A stretch of DNA of 64,000 bases from Spartinivicinus ruber. GTDB lineage: Bacteria; Pseudomonadota; Gammaproteobacteria; Pseudomonadales; Zooshikellaceae. The notes below the pieces were generated by a model. It was given only the letters and a program-made list of their open reading frames with translations. It ran no database searches and was not told the DNA's origin. The stretch is from positions 3,254,354 through 3,318,353 of the forward strand of contig NZ_CP048878.1 of assembly GCF_011009015.1 (NCBI RefSeq). Direction: 5' to 3'. Positions 18,236-27,364 of this stretch are shown here, piece by piece (within the stretch, counting starts at the first letter, position 1; each line of letters opens with the position of its first letter). A program made the position numbers and the translations under genes.

Positions 18236-19537
18236 TTAAAGATTAGTTGATTTACTTGAAAAAAATAACTTGTTGGGCTGGCTTTGTTCACTGGCTTTTA
18301 AGTAAAAAGCTAACAAGCAAACTTCAACGATGGTAGCCACACTCACAACCAATGCTATCCAGTAAGGGTGATAGCCCTGTTGAGTGAAGAACACAGCACC
18401 CAGTACCATCAGGCAATTTGCTATCAGAGCCGAGCGACCAATGGTATTCGTTAATGATTTAACCATTAATAGTCCCTGTAAATAGTTTTGCAATGACATC
18501 AACAATGGTAGTAAACAAGCAGCCAAAATAACGTTACTTATATTATCCCCTAGCAGTTGGGAACCTCCATAATAACGACAAAATGCCTGTCCCCAAGGAG
18601 TCACTGCTATGAGAAATAATATGAAACTAAATGCAGTCCCAACCCAAAGTGAAAAATAACACAACTGTTGTCGTGCTACATAATCAACATTACGAATCAC
18701 TAACTGTTGAACCATTCTTACCCCATTACTCATACTGATGACCAATGCCCAACCTGCCACCCACACAGCAATAAACAACTCACCTGTTGCAGCAACTAAA
18801 AAAGGCAACAATAGGCGTGCCCCCCATAATGAAAGCATGGACTGTGCTAATGGCCAATAATAACGCCCCATTTCACTTAAGTTGGTAGGTAACGAATAGT
18901 GGGGAGTCACCTCATCTAAAACAATTTTATTAGCCTTATAACGAATAAATAACAGCTCTCCAAAAACACCTGCTAATAAAGCACCCGCCGCTACCCATTC
19001 ACCACGACTTGTCACTGCAGATATAGCAAAAGCCGTCACTGCTAACAATAAACAACGCAATACTGAGCCCTTGGCAATAAGCCCAGAAAAACCTGCTCGA
19101 ATAATTTTCCCTTGCCAAAACCGACGTAATGCAATCGCGAGTGGCCAGGGACAAAGTAACAGAATAATTAATAAAGCAGAATCCCAAACCGGCTGACTAA
19201 TTTGAAACAACGCTGGTATACCAATAAAGCTTCCTATTAGTAACATAGCAACAGTTAGCCCACCGCCTAATAACAGTACAAAACAGAGCAATAACTGTCG
19301 TACTTTAGCTTGGCCTGCCATAGTATTTGAAGTAGGTAAAATCGAAATGATTGGACTTTCAAAAAAAACAGCAACACCTTTCCCCAAAGCAAACGCAGCC
19401 AAATACAATGTGCCATTTGGCAAGCCTGCCAACACAAATACAATAATAGGATCGCCTAATGCCATTACCATATCACTAGCCGACATAGGCAAAAATTGCT
19501 TTAGGAGCAGATAGGATTGTCGTTTAGCGCTTTTCAC
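18236..19537 (-). CDS. MATE/MOP-like multi-TM exporter
   Basis: I place the start at GTG 19537, not at the longer open frame's start at 19606. An AAGGGAG ribosome-binding site sits 6 nt before the GTG, and this leaves only a 14-nt overlap with the SbnA-like gene, typical of coupled genes. The 433 residues form about twelve hydrophobic helices. An early segment (LPMSASDMVMALGDPIIVFVL) resembles the first helix of MOP-superfamily flippases such as MATE or polysaccharide exporters. The position as last gene after two biosynthetic-type genes suggests export of their product. Family assignment is by hydropathy and this motif only. Confidence 0.65.
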   Translation of the reverse strand: MKSAKRQSYLLLKQFLPMSASDMVMALGDPIIVFVLAGLPNGTLYLAAFALGKGVAVFFESPIISILPTSNTMAGQAKVRQLLLCFVLLLGGGLTVAMLLIGSFIGIPALFQISQPVWDSALLIILLLCPWPLAIALRRFWQGKIIRAGFSGLIAKGSVLRCLLLAVTAFAISAVTSRGEWVAAGALLAGVFGELLFIRYKANKIVLDEVTPHYSLPTNLSEMGRYYWPLAQSMLSLWGARLLLPFLVAATGELFIAVWVAGWALVISMSNGVRMVQQLVIRNVDYVARQQLCYFSLWVGTAFSFILFLIAVTPWGQAFCRYYGGSQLLGDNISNVILAACLLPLLMSLQNYLQGLLMVKSLTNTIGRSALIANCLMVLGAVFFTQQGYHPYWIALVVSVATIVEVCLLAFYLKASEQSQPNKLFFSSKSTNL

Positions 19538-20633
19538 AGGCAGCTCCCTTACTATTTTCTGGAAAGACAACAGGTTGTATAGTATTAATTGCCTGCATAA
19601 GCTCACGACGATTTAACAAGGTAAGGTGTTGCTGCGCTAGCCACTCAGCATTATAAACGGTGTCCAAATACCGGTCGCCTCGGTCAGGGTTAATCAATAC
19701 AATCGTTTTTGCTTGGGATTGCAACTGTAGGTAAGCTAATCCAGCACTAACAATGGCTCCAGTTGATGCCCCCAGCAATAAACCTTCTTTCTTGGCCAAC
19801 AAATGACACATTGAGAATGCAATATGATCTTCAACATTGTAACCATAATCCAAATAATTTAGATCAAATGCTGGTGGTACAAAAGACAATCCAAGACCAA
19901 TCATTTTATAAGGATAACGCGGCATACCTAAAATAGCTGATCCTGCCACATCAACACATATAATTTCTGTGTTTGGTGAATAATCTCGAAAATAACGGGC
20001 TATACCAGCTAACTGTCCTGCAGTACTCACCCCAATCACAATTGCATCAGGCGGTGTTGGAAACTCAGCAGCAATTTCTTTAGCGGTATATGCTTGATGT
20101 GCAGTAGGATTATCTGGGTTAAGGTGTTGACAAGGGTAAAATGCATTAGGAATTTCACTGGCTAGTTGCCGTGCCTTAGCCATTCTCGCTTTTTGCATAG
20201 AGCCCGCTTCATCCGCCAAGGTTAATGGCACCTCAACTAAGCTGGCACCATAAGCATGAAGCATCTTAATGACCGGTGGTGGAGTTTTAGCATCAATCAC
20301 AATAATCACTTGATAGCCTTTTGAAGCACCAATGCTTGCCAATGCTAAACCAAAATTACCTGAACTTGATTCAATAATCGTTCCCCTCGGTTTTAATAGA
20401 CCTTGTTCTTCAGCTTGCTTAATTAAGTAAACTGCATTTTTGTCTTTTATACTGCCAGAGGGGTTACAAGAATCCAGTTTGATATAAATATTATGTTGTT
20501 TACATAATAAATCTAATTGATTTAAACGGACAATAGGGACTTTACCAATAGCATCATATAAGCTTTTGGCACAATAATGACTAGACACTAATAATGATTG
20601 AACAGCTGCATTGGGTGAATTTACTGGTAACAT
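19524..20633 (-). CDS. SbnA-like PLP-dependent enzyme (cysteine synthase superfamily)
   Basis: The 369-residue fold-type II PLP enzyme has the Schiff-base lysine in NPSGSIKDK (K63), the phosphate/substrate loop ESSSGN (88-93), a Gly-rich phosphate-binding stretch (GASTGAIVSAG), and the C-terminal DRGDRYLDTVYNAEWL. That last segment closely follows the tail of SbnA, the staphyloferrin B enzyme that condenses O-phospho-L-serine with glutamate on the way to 2,3-diaminopropionate. The DUF1015 gene upstream could supply phosphoserine. No SbnB-type dehydrogenase, the normal partner, is in the window. A plain cysteine synthase or other beta-replacement enzyme is the alternative. Confidence 0.72.
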   Translation of the reverse strand: MLPVNSPNAAVQSLLVSSHYCAKSLYDAIGKVPIVRLNQLDLLCKQHNIYIKLDSCNPSGSIKDKNAVYLIKQAEEQGLLKPRGTIIESSSGNFGLALASIGASKGYQVIIVIDAKTPPPVIKMLHAYGASLVEVPLTLADEAGSMQKARMAKARQLASEIPNAFYPCQHLNPDNPTAHQAYTAKEIAAEFPTPPDAIVIGVSTAGQLAGIARYFRDYSPNTEIICVDVAGSAILGMPRYPYKMIGLGLSFVPPAFDLNYLDYGYNVEDHIAFSMCHLLAKKEGLLLGASTGAIVSAGLAYLQLQSQAKTIVLINPDRGDRYLDTVYNAEWLAQQHLTLLNRRELMQAINTIQPVVFPENSKGAACEKR

Positions 20634-20697
20634 ATGTTTACTCTTTAATATAAGCTTTTTAATAATTTGAATAGACGGTTAACTCGATGGTACTTAT

Positions 20698-21726
20698 TTA
20701 AGACGCAACCCTTAATTCTTGTTGTAAATAATCAATAATATCTTCATGAGGTTTAAATAGAAAACATGTTGACTTTTTGGGGCATAAATAACCATTAATG
20801 GCATCCTGATAAATAGTATCTATACTCGGCGATTTGGTTTTTATAAATAAATATTGATGACTACGACTGCCCAGTTGGCTATTCGCTTCATTATTTTCTT
20901 CATAAAATTCTAATGCTTCACTAGAAATAAAATCTATGCCAGAAAATCCAGTCAATTTTTCAATAATAAGCTCAAAGTGGTAGCCTGCTCGCTTAGTATC
21001 GTCTTGACGATTAATCCGTGAGTCAAATGCAACAGCCAGTTGTTCATTTTGATAGGTAATTAAATAGTCTGCTATGCTTCGGTTACAAGATAATAACCCT
21101 AGTTGACGTATATACTGAGCAAATCGTTGCCAATTAAAATTGGCTGTAAGCCGACAAATTAACTCAAAACTCTTAACTCTGGCTTGTGACGCATGAGTTA
21201 TAAATACAGGTAGCGATCTAACTGTTTCTATACCACTATTCACTTGCTGTTGATAGGCTGTAAAACGGTGGTGACCATCAGCAATCAGAAAATCCTCGAT
21301 ACACTCTATAGCAGATATAACTTCCTTAATATGATCAGCGTCATGCATACACACAACTGAATGGGATAATGCATTATTTGTAAATTTAGCGATCAATGTG
21401 CCTGAATCGAACAATACATCCAATTTCTTTTTCGGGTAACTATCACTTTTTGTTACAAAATAACTAGGAGTATTAATCGCCTTCGACTTTGTAATTGACT
21501 GTTGAATATCACATACTTTCTGGTAATCAACTTGTTCGTGGGGGTAAACAGGTACTCTCCAGCATCTATTATTAAACTGTGTTAAAATACCCGTTATTTG
21601 ATGGTATTCACCATTTTGTAAACCTTCAATACGATATAGCAATAAATTATTAGTGCTAGCAGCTACTTGAAAATGATGAAGTAATTTACATTTACTCACT
21701 TGAAGTGTCTGTTCTATAACGTCCAT
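20698..21726 (-). CDS. DUF1015-family protein, possible SerK/SbnI-like free serine kinase
   Basis: The 342-residue protein has the DUF1015 signature IADGHHRFTAYQQ near residues 143-155. A DGHHR-type motif is also the nucleotide-binding signature of ParB/sulfiredoxin-fold free serine kinases such as SerK and SbnI. The protein is cytoplasmic with no signal. It is first of a three-gene unit (64-bp gap to the SbnA-like gene, then a MATE-like exporter). The serine kinase role is inferred from the motif and from the neighbour that would use O-phosphoserine. The family call DUF1015 is firmer than the function. No Fur box is visible upstream. Confidence 0.65.
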   Translation of the reverse strand: MDVIEQTLQVSKCKLLHHFQVAASTNNLLLYRIEGLQNGEYHQITGILTQFNNRCWRVPVYPHEQVDYQKVCDIQQSITKSKAINTPSYFVTKSDSYPKKKLDVLFDSGTLIAKFTNNALSHSVVCMHDADHIKEVISAIECIEDFLIADGHHRFTAYQQQVNSGIETVRSLPVFITHASQARVKSFELICRLTANFNWQRFAQYIRQLGLLSCNRSIADYLITYQNEQLAVAFDSRINRQDDTKRAGYHFELIIEKLTGFSGIDFISSEALEFYEENNEANSQLGSRSHQYLFIKTKSPSIDTIYQDAINGYLCPKKSTCFLFKPHEDIIDYLQQELRVAS

Positions 21727-21988
21727 AAAATATTCCTTAAAAACCTATCCAATGGCAATTACTCAGTTAACAAGCAATAGCCACTCTTATTAAAACTTTT
21801 GTTTTTAACAGAAAGAAATCTTGGTTGTATTTTTTTGCAATAGCCAATCCACACAGGCGATCAAAACCACTGCTCTACTTTTCAGCAAATAAATAACAAA
21901 ATATGCTAAAAGCGCAGCACAAACAGCTCTTAAACCGCTACTAAAGTGGCATTATAAATTATTGATTAAGTGCATAGTTGCCAGTTTT

Positions 21989-22327
21989 TCAGGCAATAGG
22001 AGGGCGAAAATGCAGATCAATAAACAGCTTTAAGTTAGTAAGTGTAATGGCAGGGTAAAAAACAGCGGGGGTTTTGAATAAGCTATAGTTAGGTAAGGCA
22101 ATTAAAGAAGAACAGTTACCAAAACAGCAGTGACAATCATCAATAGAAACATTATGTTCAGATGATAGATGACTCTCTTGATCATGCAGGTAGTGCAAAC
22201 TGGCTTCTTCTACTGTAGAGCTATCACTATTTATTTTATTAGCATTTGCTGCTGTTGAAAGCAGTACAAAAAAGCCTATCGCTAGAACAATGAGGTAGAG
22301 CAAACGTTTAGCTAATTGAACTAGCAT
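21989..22327 (-). CDS. Small secreted Cys/His-rich protein, DUF2946-like
   Basis: The 112-residue protein has a Sec signal peptide (about 1-29, ending AANA). The mature part has a Cys/His cluster DDCHCCFGNC near the middle and ends FRPPIA, a tail common among short DUF2946-like periplasmic proteins often found near metal-related genes. It may bind copper or another soft metal. The start has no strong ribosome-binding site. There is no metal transporter adjacent. It precedes the DUF1015 gene by 262 bp on the same strand. The call is tentative. Confidence 0.45.
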   Translation of the reverse strand: MLVQLAKRLLYLIVLAIGFFVLLSTAANANKINSDSSTVEEASLHYLHDQESHLSSEHNVSIDDCHCCFGNCSSLIALPNYSLFKTPAVFYPAITLTNLKLFIDLHFRPPIA

Positions 22328-22672
22328 CTCTCAATGACACTCTTAAAGTCAGCCATAAAAGCAATGTTATGAATAACAGTTATTTGATTAATAGCACACA
22401 TAACCAAGCACAATCTTCTTTTAATATACTATATGAGCCGAATACTATTTACTAGTCTAATTATATTAGCAAAGGCAACAATTACTCAGATTAATAGTAT
22501 TTATACAAGTTCACTTTTTTTAAAAAATATTAACTCACCCTATCAGGTATCAAACTGGTATCAAACTAACAGATATCAGAAAATCACTTGCTATACTATC
22601 AGAGCACTCTTCAACACTCTAAAATATGACATTTAGATGAATAGTTAGAGAACTAAGACTAGGGAATGCGCA
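22328..22672. other. Intergenic region upstream of pilU, no gene supported
   Basis: This 345-bp AT-rich interval lies between the divergent small Cys-rich gene and pilU, and probably holds both promoters. A 67-codon plus-strand frame (22433-22636) lacks a ribosome-binding site and any recognisable composition, so I do not call it. Confidence 0.4.
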
Positions 22673-23902
22673 ATGGAATGGCTTGATTATCTTCGTTACT
22701 TTTCTGAACAAGATGGCTCTGATTTGTTCTTAACCACAGGCGCACCTCCTAGTGCCAAAATTCATGGCCATTTAAAACCAATTGCAGACAAGCCATTACT
22801 TCCTGGAAGAGTGGAAGAAATTGCTTACTCGATTATGGATGAAGAGCAACGAGTCGCTTTTGATCATAAACCTGAAATGAATCTAGCCATTGCAGAGCAA
22901 GGCATAGGTCGTTTTAGAGTCAATATTTTTAAACAAAGAAATCAAGTATCGATGGTTGTTCGTGCCATTAAAACAGAAATCCCTCACTATAAAGACTTAG
23001 GGTTACCCAGTATTTTACTGAAGCTGATTATGCAAAAACGCGGATTGGTATTGTTTGTTGGTGGCACAGGCTCAGGGAAATCGACATCACTCGCCGCCTT
23101 GATTGATTATCGTAACAGTAATTCAGCCGGCCATATTATCACCATTGAAGATCCTGTAGAGTTTGTCCACCGGCATAAGCAGTCTATTGTTAACCAACGA
23201 GAAGTGGGGGTTGACACAAACTGTTATGATGATGCCTTAGAAAACACCTTAAGACAAGCCCCTGATGTTATCTTAATTGGTGAAATACGTACCCAGGAGC
23301 AAATGGAGCAAGCTATTACTTTCGCAGAAACAGGCCATTTATGCATTTCTACTTTACATGCCAACAATGCTAATCAAGCCCTTGACAGAATAATTAACTT
23401 TTTCCCAGAAGAACGTCATAAACAACTTTTTTTAGATTTGTCACTAAACTTACAGGGTATTATCTCTCAACGTTTAATCCCAACGGTTGATAACAAACGG
23501 TGTGCTGCAATTGAAATATTGTTAGGTACTCCTCGCCTGTGCGACTTAATAAAACAAGGTAAAGTGGCTGAAATAAAAGAAGTCATGCTGAAATCTGAAG
23601 CGCAAGGTATGCAGACTTTTGATACCGCACTTTATAACCTATATAAACAGAAGAAAATCACTTTAGAAGAAGCTTTAAAAAATGCAGACTCTAAAAATAA
23701 TCTAAGACTACGTATTAATTTAGAGTCCAAGACATCTACTACTGTGGATGAAGAAATATTAAAACGAGTACAAGCTAAAAAAGCAGTAGCCAAACCAACA
23801 ATAGAAAAGAAAGATAATTCATCTATTCTGTCTAATCTTACACTAGAGCCACTGGAAGAAGAGCAAGATGATGAGGATGAACTTCAACCCTATAACGATT
23901 AG
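22673..23902 (+). CDS. pilU: PilT/PilU-family type IV pilus retraction ATPase, PilU-like
   Basis: The 409-residue hexameric ATPase powers pilus retraction for twitching. The Walker A motif GGTGSGKST lies near 130-138, and the stretch KRGLVLFVGGTGSGKSTSLA is close to PilU and not PilT. Also present are the Asp box TIEDPVEF, the Walker B region DVILIGEIR and the His box HLCISTLHANN. The long acidic C-terminal tail (about 25 residues, many Glu/Asp) also fits PilU. The usual pilT neighbour is absent. It ends 19 bp from the convergent kinase gene. Confidence 0.9.
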   Translation: MEWLDYLRYFSEQDGSDLFLTTGAPPSAKIHGHLKPIADKPLLPGRVEEIAYSIMDEEQRVAFDHKPEMNLAIAEQGIGRFRVNIFKQRNQVSMVVRAIKTEIPHYKDLGLPSILLKLIMQKRGLVLFVGGTGSGKSTSLAALIDYRNSNSAGHIITIEDPVEFVHRHKQSIVNQREVGVDTNCYDDALENTLRQAPDVILIGEIRTQEQMEQAITFAETGHLCISTLHANNANQALDRIINFFPEERHKQLFLDLSLNLQGIISQRLIPTVDNKRCAAIEILLGTPRLCDLIKQGKVAEIKEVMLKSEAQGMQTFDTALYNLYKQKKITLEEALKNADSKNNLRLRINLESKTSTTVDEEILKRVQAKKAVAKPTIEKKDNSSILSNLTLEPLEEEQDDEDELQPYND

Positions 23903-23921
23903 AAAAGGGGGAATATTTTCT

Positions 23922-26237
23922 TTAATTTTTTTGCATTGCTAAAGGTAGTGTGAAATAAAAAGTACTACCTTCCCCGGGTTTCGACTTAATCCATATGGAA
24001 CCACGGTAAGCCTCAATAATTTTTTTAACAATACTCAAACCAGCTCCGGTTCCACCACCATACTCGTCTTCGGTATGAAGTCGTTGAAAAATTTTAAATA
24101 CTTTACTTTGTAAATGATCAGGTATACCTATACCATTATCTTGTACATAAAAAACTGATGGTACACTATTAATATCACAGCCAATTATTATTTCAATTTT
24201 TTTTCTTTTATTGTATTTAATTGCATTGGTAATCAAGTTGGCAAACAGTTCCATCATTTTAGTTTTATTACAGTATATCGTTGGCAATGGCTCTTTTGTT
24301 ACCACATTAACATTAGGAGGTTTTATTAAGTGGGATAGATTTTCTTTAACCTCAACTAATAAACCCATAATATCAGTTTCAATACGTACATCATCAATAT
24401 ATTCCACTCTTGAGTACTTCAGTAGATCATTAATAAAACTTTCCATTCTTCTTGTTAGCTTGCGCATGTTATTCAACATATCACTCCCTTGCTGGTCAAG
24501 TTTATCTTTATAATCTTCACTGATAAACTGACAATAATTGCTAACACCTCGAAGCGGTTCCTTTAAATTATGTGAAGCAATATAGGCAAACTCTTCCAAC
24601 GCTTTATTAGATTTTTCTAATACTTCTGTCTGCTCACTCAGTGCATGTTTACTGGCTTCCAGCTCCATAGTACGACGCACAATTTGTCGCTTAGTTGCTT
24701 CTGCTTGACCAGTGATAATTAGTAATACATAACTCAACATACCAATAATAAAAAAACCGCCAACAACTAATAACCAGATTGACCAAAATCGATGTTCAAA
24801 ACTAATTTGTGGCTTAAACTGAAAATTAAGTTTCCACTCTCGGTTTGCTACCGAAAGCGTTTTACTTAAATTAATAAAATTATCAAGTGATTTATAATTA
24901 TCTTGTTGGTTAATTGTTTTCCCAGGATTGTATATTACTTCATTATTTTCATCATATATAAGAACCGTTGTCTCTAGGTTACTTAAATGTTGATGAAGTT
25001 GCTCCATTAATGGCAATATCTTAAATACCCCTAAAACAAAGCCAGGTACGAAATTTATATCCTTAATAACAGGCTGAAACACTAAAAATACAGGCTCAGG
25101 TTGTAGAGTCTGAATCAGCATAATTTTCTCCGTAGCAACAGGCTGTAGTGTTTGTAGTGTTTTCTCAATCGCCTTTAAACAACGATGGTTTGACCCCAAG
25201 TCATAACCCAAAGCGGTTTCATTTGTTTTTAAAGGTTCTATATAAAATACCGGATAATAAATTTCACGTTGTTTTGCTCTTTCTATTTTATTAAAGTGAA
25301 GATTATATTCAGTGATTTCAAAATTATCTAACCCTTCCACTTTAGCCATATGAATAAGTCTCTCCCTTTCACTGGAAGGCACAATAGGAACCCACTCCAA
25401 TGCTTGGATACCTGGATATTTACTGACAAACCCTGTAGCAAAACGCTGAAACTCCTCACGACTCACATAGTTTGATGATTGGAAAAGTTTTTCCAGAGAA
25501 AATAGTGATAAAAGATAGCCATCAAGGTAATCTTGCATATGCTCTACAGCACGCTCCATTTCCTTAATAGCCTGATTATTTTGTTGCTCTTGCTCCCAAC
25601 GTTGGGCTGAAAAAAACAGATAAATGACGGTGACTAGTAGTGCCATTAATGGCATAACAACGATACCCTTCCTTGATTGAGAAATTGAACCAGCAAACAA
25701 TGCCAACAACACCGGTGCACAAGCCACTACTCCAATGCAGTCGCCTATCCACCAGGTTAGCCACGCGGGTAACCAAGCATCGGGTTGAATAACCCCATTC
25801 AACAGTAATATTGTGTTACCAATCGTTGCAGAAACAATACAACAGATAGGCCCCCCGACCATCACGATAGCAGTGATTTGTTTTACATCTTCCAGCTCCC
25901 ATGGTGGTTGAGTGACTTTCTCGATACACCACTTGGAAACAACAGCTTGTAGTGATGCCCCCAAGGCGATACCCATCCCATTAGCTAACGCAATAATATT
26001 GGTATAAGCTTCTTGAGAGGCCCAAATATTGACTGTCATTGAGCCCAATAAAATACCAGGCCAAAAGCGATACCCCCACAGTAGCACCAATCCAAGCGCA
26101 ACGCCTGCCGGAGGCCAAACGGGAGAAGCAAATCCTGGCGGTATCGCTAACCAGAGTGAGAAATAACCAATAACCGCATAGCTCACCGCAAGAACAAATA
26201 TCTTTAAGAAGTAATCTTTGATTATTTGCAGATACAT
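23922..26237 (-). CDS. MASE1-CHASE hybrid-input sensor histidine kinase
   Basis: The 771-residue protein begins with a MASE1 membrane domain (about eight helices, with the SPVWPPAGVALGL signature). Next comes a periplasmic CHASE domain (about 230-460), a TM helix and a coiled coil. A phytochrome-type HisKA box EFAYIASHNLKEPLRG has its phospho-His near 554. The HATPase domain follows, with NLITNAIKYN, DNGIGIP and GGTGAGLSIVKK. CHASE domains sense small external ligands such as cytokinin-like molecules. The frameshifted single-receiver gene 79 bp upstream on the same strand looks like its former partner. Confidence 0.9.
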   Translation of the reverse strand: MYLQIIKDYFLKIFVLAVSYAVIGYFSLWLAIPPGFASPVWPPAGVALGLVLLWGYRFWPGILLGSMTVNIWASQEAYTNIIALANGMGIALGASLQAVVSKWCIEKVTQPPWELEDVKQITAIVMVGGPICCIVSATIGNTILLLNGVIQPDAWLPAWLTWWIGDCIGVVACAPVLLALFAGSISQSRKGIVVMPLMALLVTVIYLFFSAQRWEQEQQNNQAIKEMERAVEHMQDYLDGYLLSLFSLEKLFQSSNYVSREEFQRFATGFVSKYPGIQALEWVPIVPSSERERLIHMAKVEGLDNFEITEYNLHFNKIERAKQREIYYPVFYIEPLKTNETALGYDLGSNHRCLKAIEKTLQTLQPVATEKIMLIQTLQPEPVFLVFQPVIKDINFVPGFVLGVFKILPLMEQLHQHLSNLETTVLIYDENNEVIYNPGKTINQQDNYKSLDNFINLSKTLSVANREWKLNFQFKPQISFEHRFWSIWLLVVGGFFIIGMLSYVLLIITGQAEATKRQIVRRTMELEASKHALSEQTEVLEKSNKALEEFAYIASHNLKEPLRGVSNYCQFISEDYKDKLDQQGSDMLNNMRKLTRRMESFINDLLKYSRVEYIDDVRIETDIMGLLVEVKENLSHLIKPPNVNVVTKEPLPTIYCNKTKMMELFANLITNAIKYNKRKKIEIIIGCDINSVPSVFYVQDNGIGIPDHLQSKVFKIFQRLHTEDEYGGGTGAGLSIVKKIIEAYRGSIWIKSKPGEGSTFYFTLPLAMQKN

Positions 26238-26316
26238 CGTAAGGTTAATGACATGTTTATTATTTTATATTTTCTAAGAACCTCCATTTAAGGGTAACTC
26301 AAATTTAGAGATATCC

Positions 26317-26759
26317 TTAAGGTAGATAGGCAATTTTTAACCAATATTCTGATATAGCTGCTATCACCCGATTGAAAGCTGATAAATCCATGGGTTTAGT
26401 AACATAAGAGTTACTCCAGACTGGTAACAGGTTTTTATATCCTGTAGGCTCTGAGAGGTGGTAAAAACAATGATAGGTATTTGTTTCAGAATACTATCTG
26501 CCTTTATTGTTTTTAATACTTCAATACCATCGATACCCGGAAGATTTAAGTCTAGTAAAATAAAATGAGGTAGGCTAACAATATTATTAGTTACTGCTAT
26601 TTTTACCTGCTCCAAATAATCCAGTGCTGTTTCTCCTTTCTGGCAATGTTCAATGTGTCCCTCAAACCCCGTTTTCCTAAAGGCACGTTGAATTGCAGTA
26701 AAGTCATGCATACTGTCTTCAATTAACAGTACTATTGGTTGTTTGCATAGTTTACTCAC
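26317..26759 (-). pseudogene. Rcp1-like single-domain response regulator, frameshifted near its end
   Basis: Residues 1-115 follow a Rcp1/CheY-type receiver: acidic IEDS, phospho-acceptor in ILLDLNLPGIDG and IIVFTTSQS. Near 26411-26415 the frame moves, so the open frame ends at 26364 with an unrelated tail. In the adjacent frame the sequence goes on as SYVTKPMDLSAFNRVI and reaches a TAA at 26317. This restores the conserved Lys of the TKP motif. Loss of one base (GTAACTCT where GTAAACTCT would keep the frame) explains it. Without that Lys signalling should fail. A sequencing error is the alternative. It is the likely partner of the kinase downstream. Confidence 0.8.
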
Positions 26760-26915
26760 TATTAACTGCTCTAGTTATTGCCTTAATAAGTTGGGGTTAT
26801 TTACAGTAATCTTAAACCTTAGCGTTACCACTAAGTCAGTATTATAAAAGTGATGCGATCTTGACTATAGTATAAGCCTTCGATGCCATACCGTCTTAAA
26901 CTAAATACGGATCAA

Positions 26916-27027
26916 AAAAATTCCTTCAGCCCGACTACTCGGCCGCAAGCAACCGAGTTTACGCCGACCTGATTGACCTTCGGTCAAACGGAATTTTTAC
27001 AGTTACACTCGGGAGCAAGCTCCCGAG
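26916..27027. other. Orphan multi-hairpin element
   Basis: Inside the 605-bp gap 26760-27364 is a compact structured block. AAAAATTCC (26916-26924) pairs with GGAATTTTT (26990-26998) and encloses two hairpins, ACTCGG/CCGAGT (26937-26958) and TTGACC/GGTCAA (26973-26987), giving a three-way junction. A perfect nine-pair hairpin CTCGGGAGC-AA-GCTCCCGAG follows (27008-27027). It could be a small RNA, an IS200/IS605-type end remnant, or a REP-like element. No ORF is inside. Confidence 0.55.
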
Positions 27028-27143
27028 ATATCTTTCTTTATATCTGCACAAAGTTTCATCTGCTAGCAAAGATACCTAGTTCCAGTAGTGAGTAATTGTC
27101 ATTACTCAACTATGGCCTATTAAACCTATGTAGTTCTATAGCT

Positions 27144-27165
27144 AAAGCGAAAGCGAAAGCGAAAG
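27144..27165 (+). repeat. Short tandem repeat of AAAGCG
   Basis: Three exact AAAGCG units plus AAAG in direct tandem lie about 200 bp upstream of the receiver-TPR gene. The remainder of 27028-27364 is AT-rich with no gene. Confidence 0.8.
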
Positions 27166-27364
27166 AATCGCACTTTAACTAATCATTTTTATTTACTTTT
27201 CTAATAACATTTTAATAAATTAGCTTTATTAAGAATTTACAACGTTAACTTGACAATTCAAGTACACCATACAAAACCAACACTTTGGCTATACTTGGGG
27301 GAATAACAACTAAAATATAAAAAGTAATTAAAAATAATGATGAGGCAACAGAGCTTTTACAAAG

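Noticed and set aside
18236-19606. Longer start of the exporter gene at 19606
   Set aside because: It would overlap the SbnA-like gene by 83 bp; GTG 19537 has a good ribosome-binding site and only a 14-nt overlap.
22433-22636. 67-codon plus-strand frame before pilU
   Set aside because: No ribosome-binding site, low-complexity AT-rich composition and no family resemblance.
27144-27165. Tandem AAAGCG units as a CRISPR-like or regulatory array
   Set aside because: Only three and a half six-base units with no spacers; a simple microsatellite.
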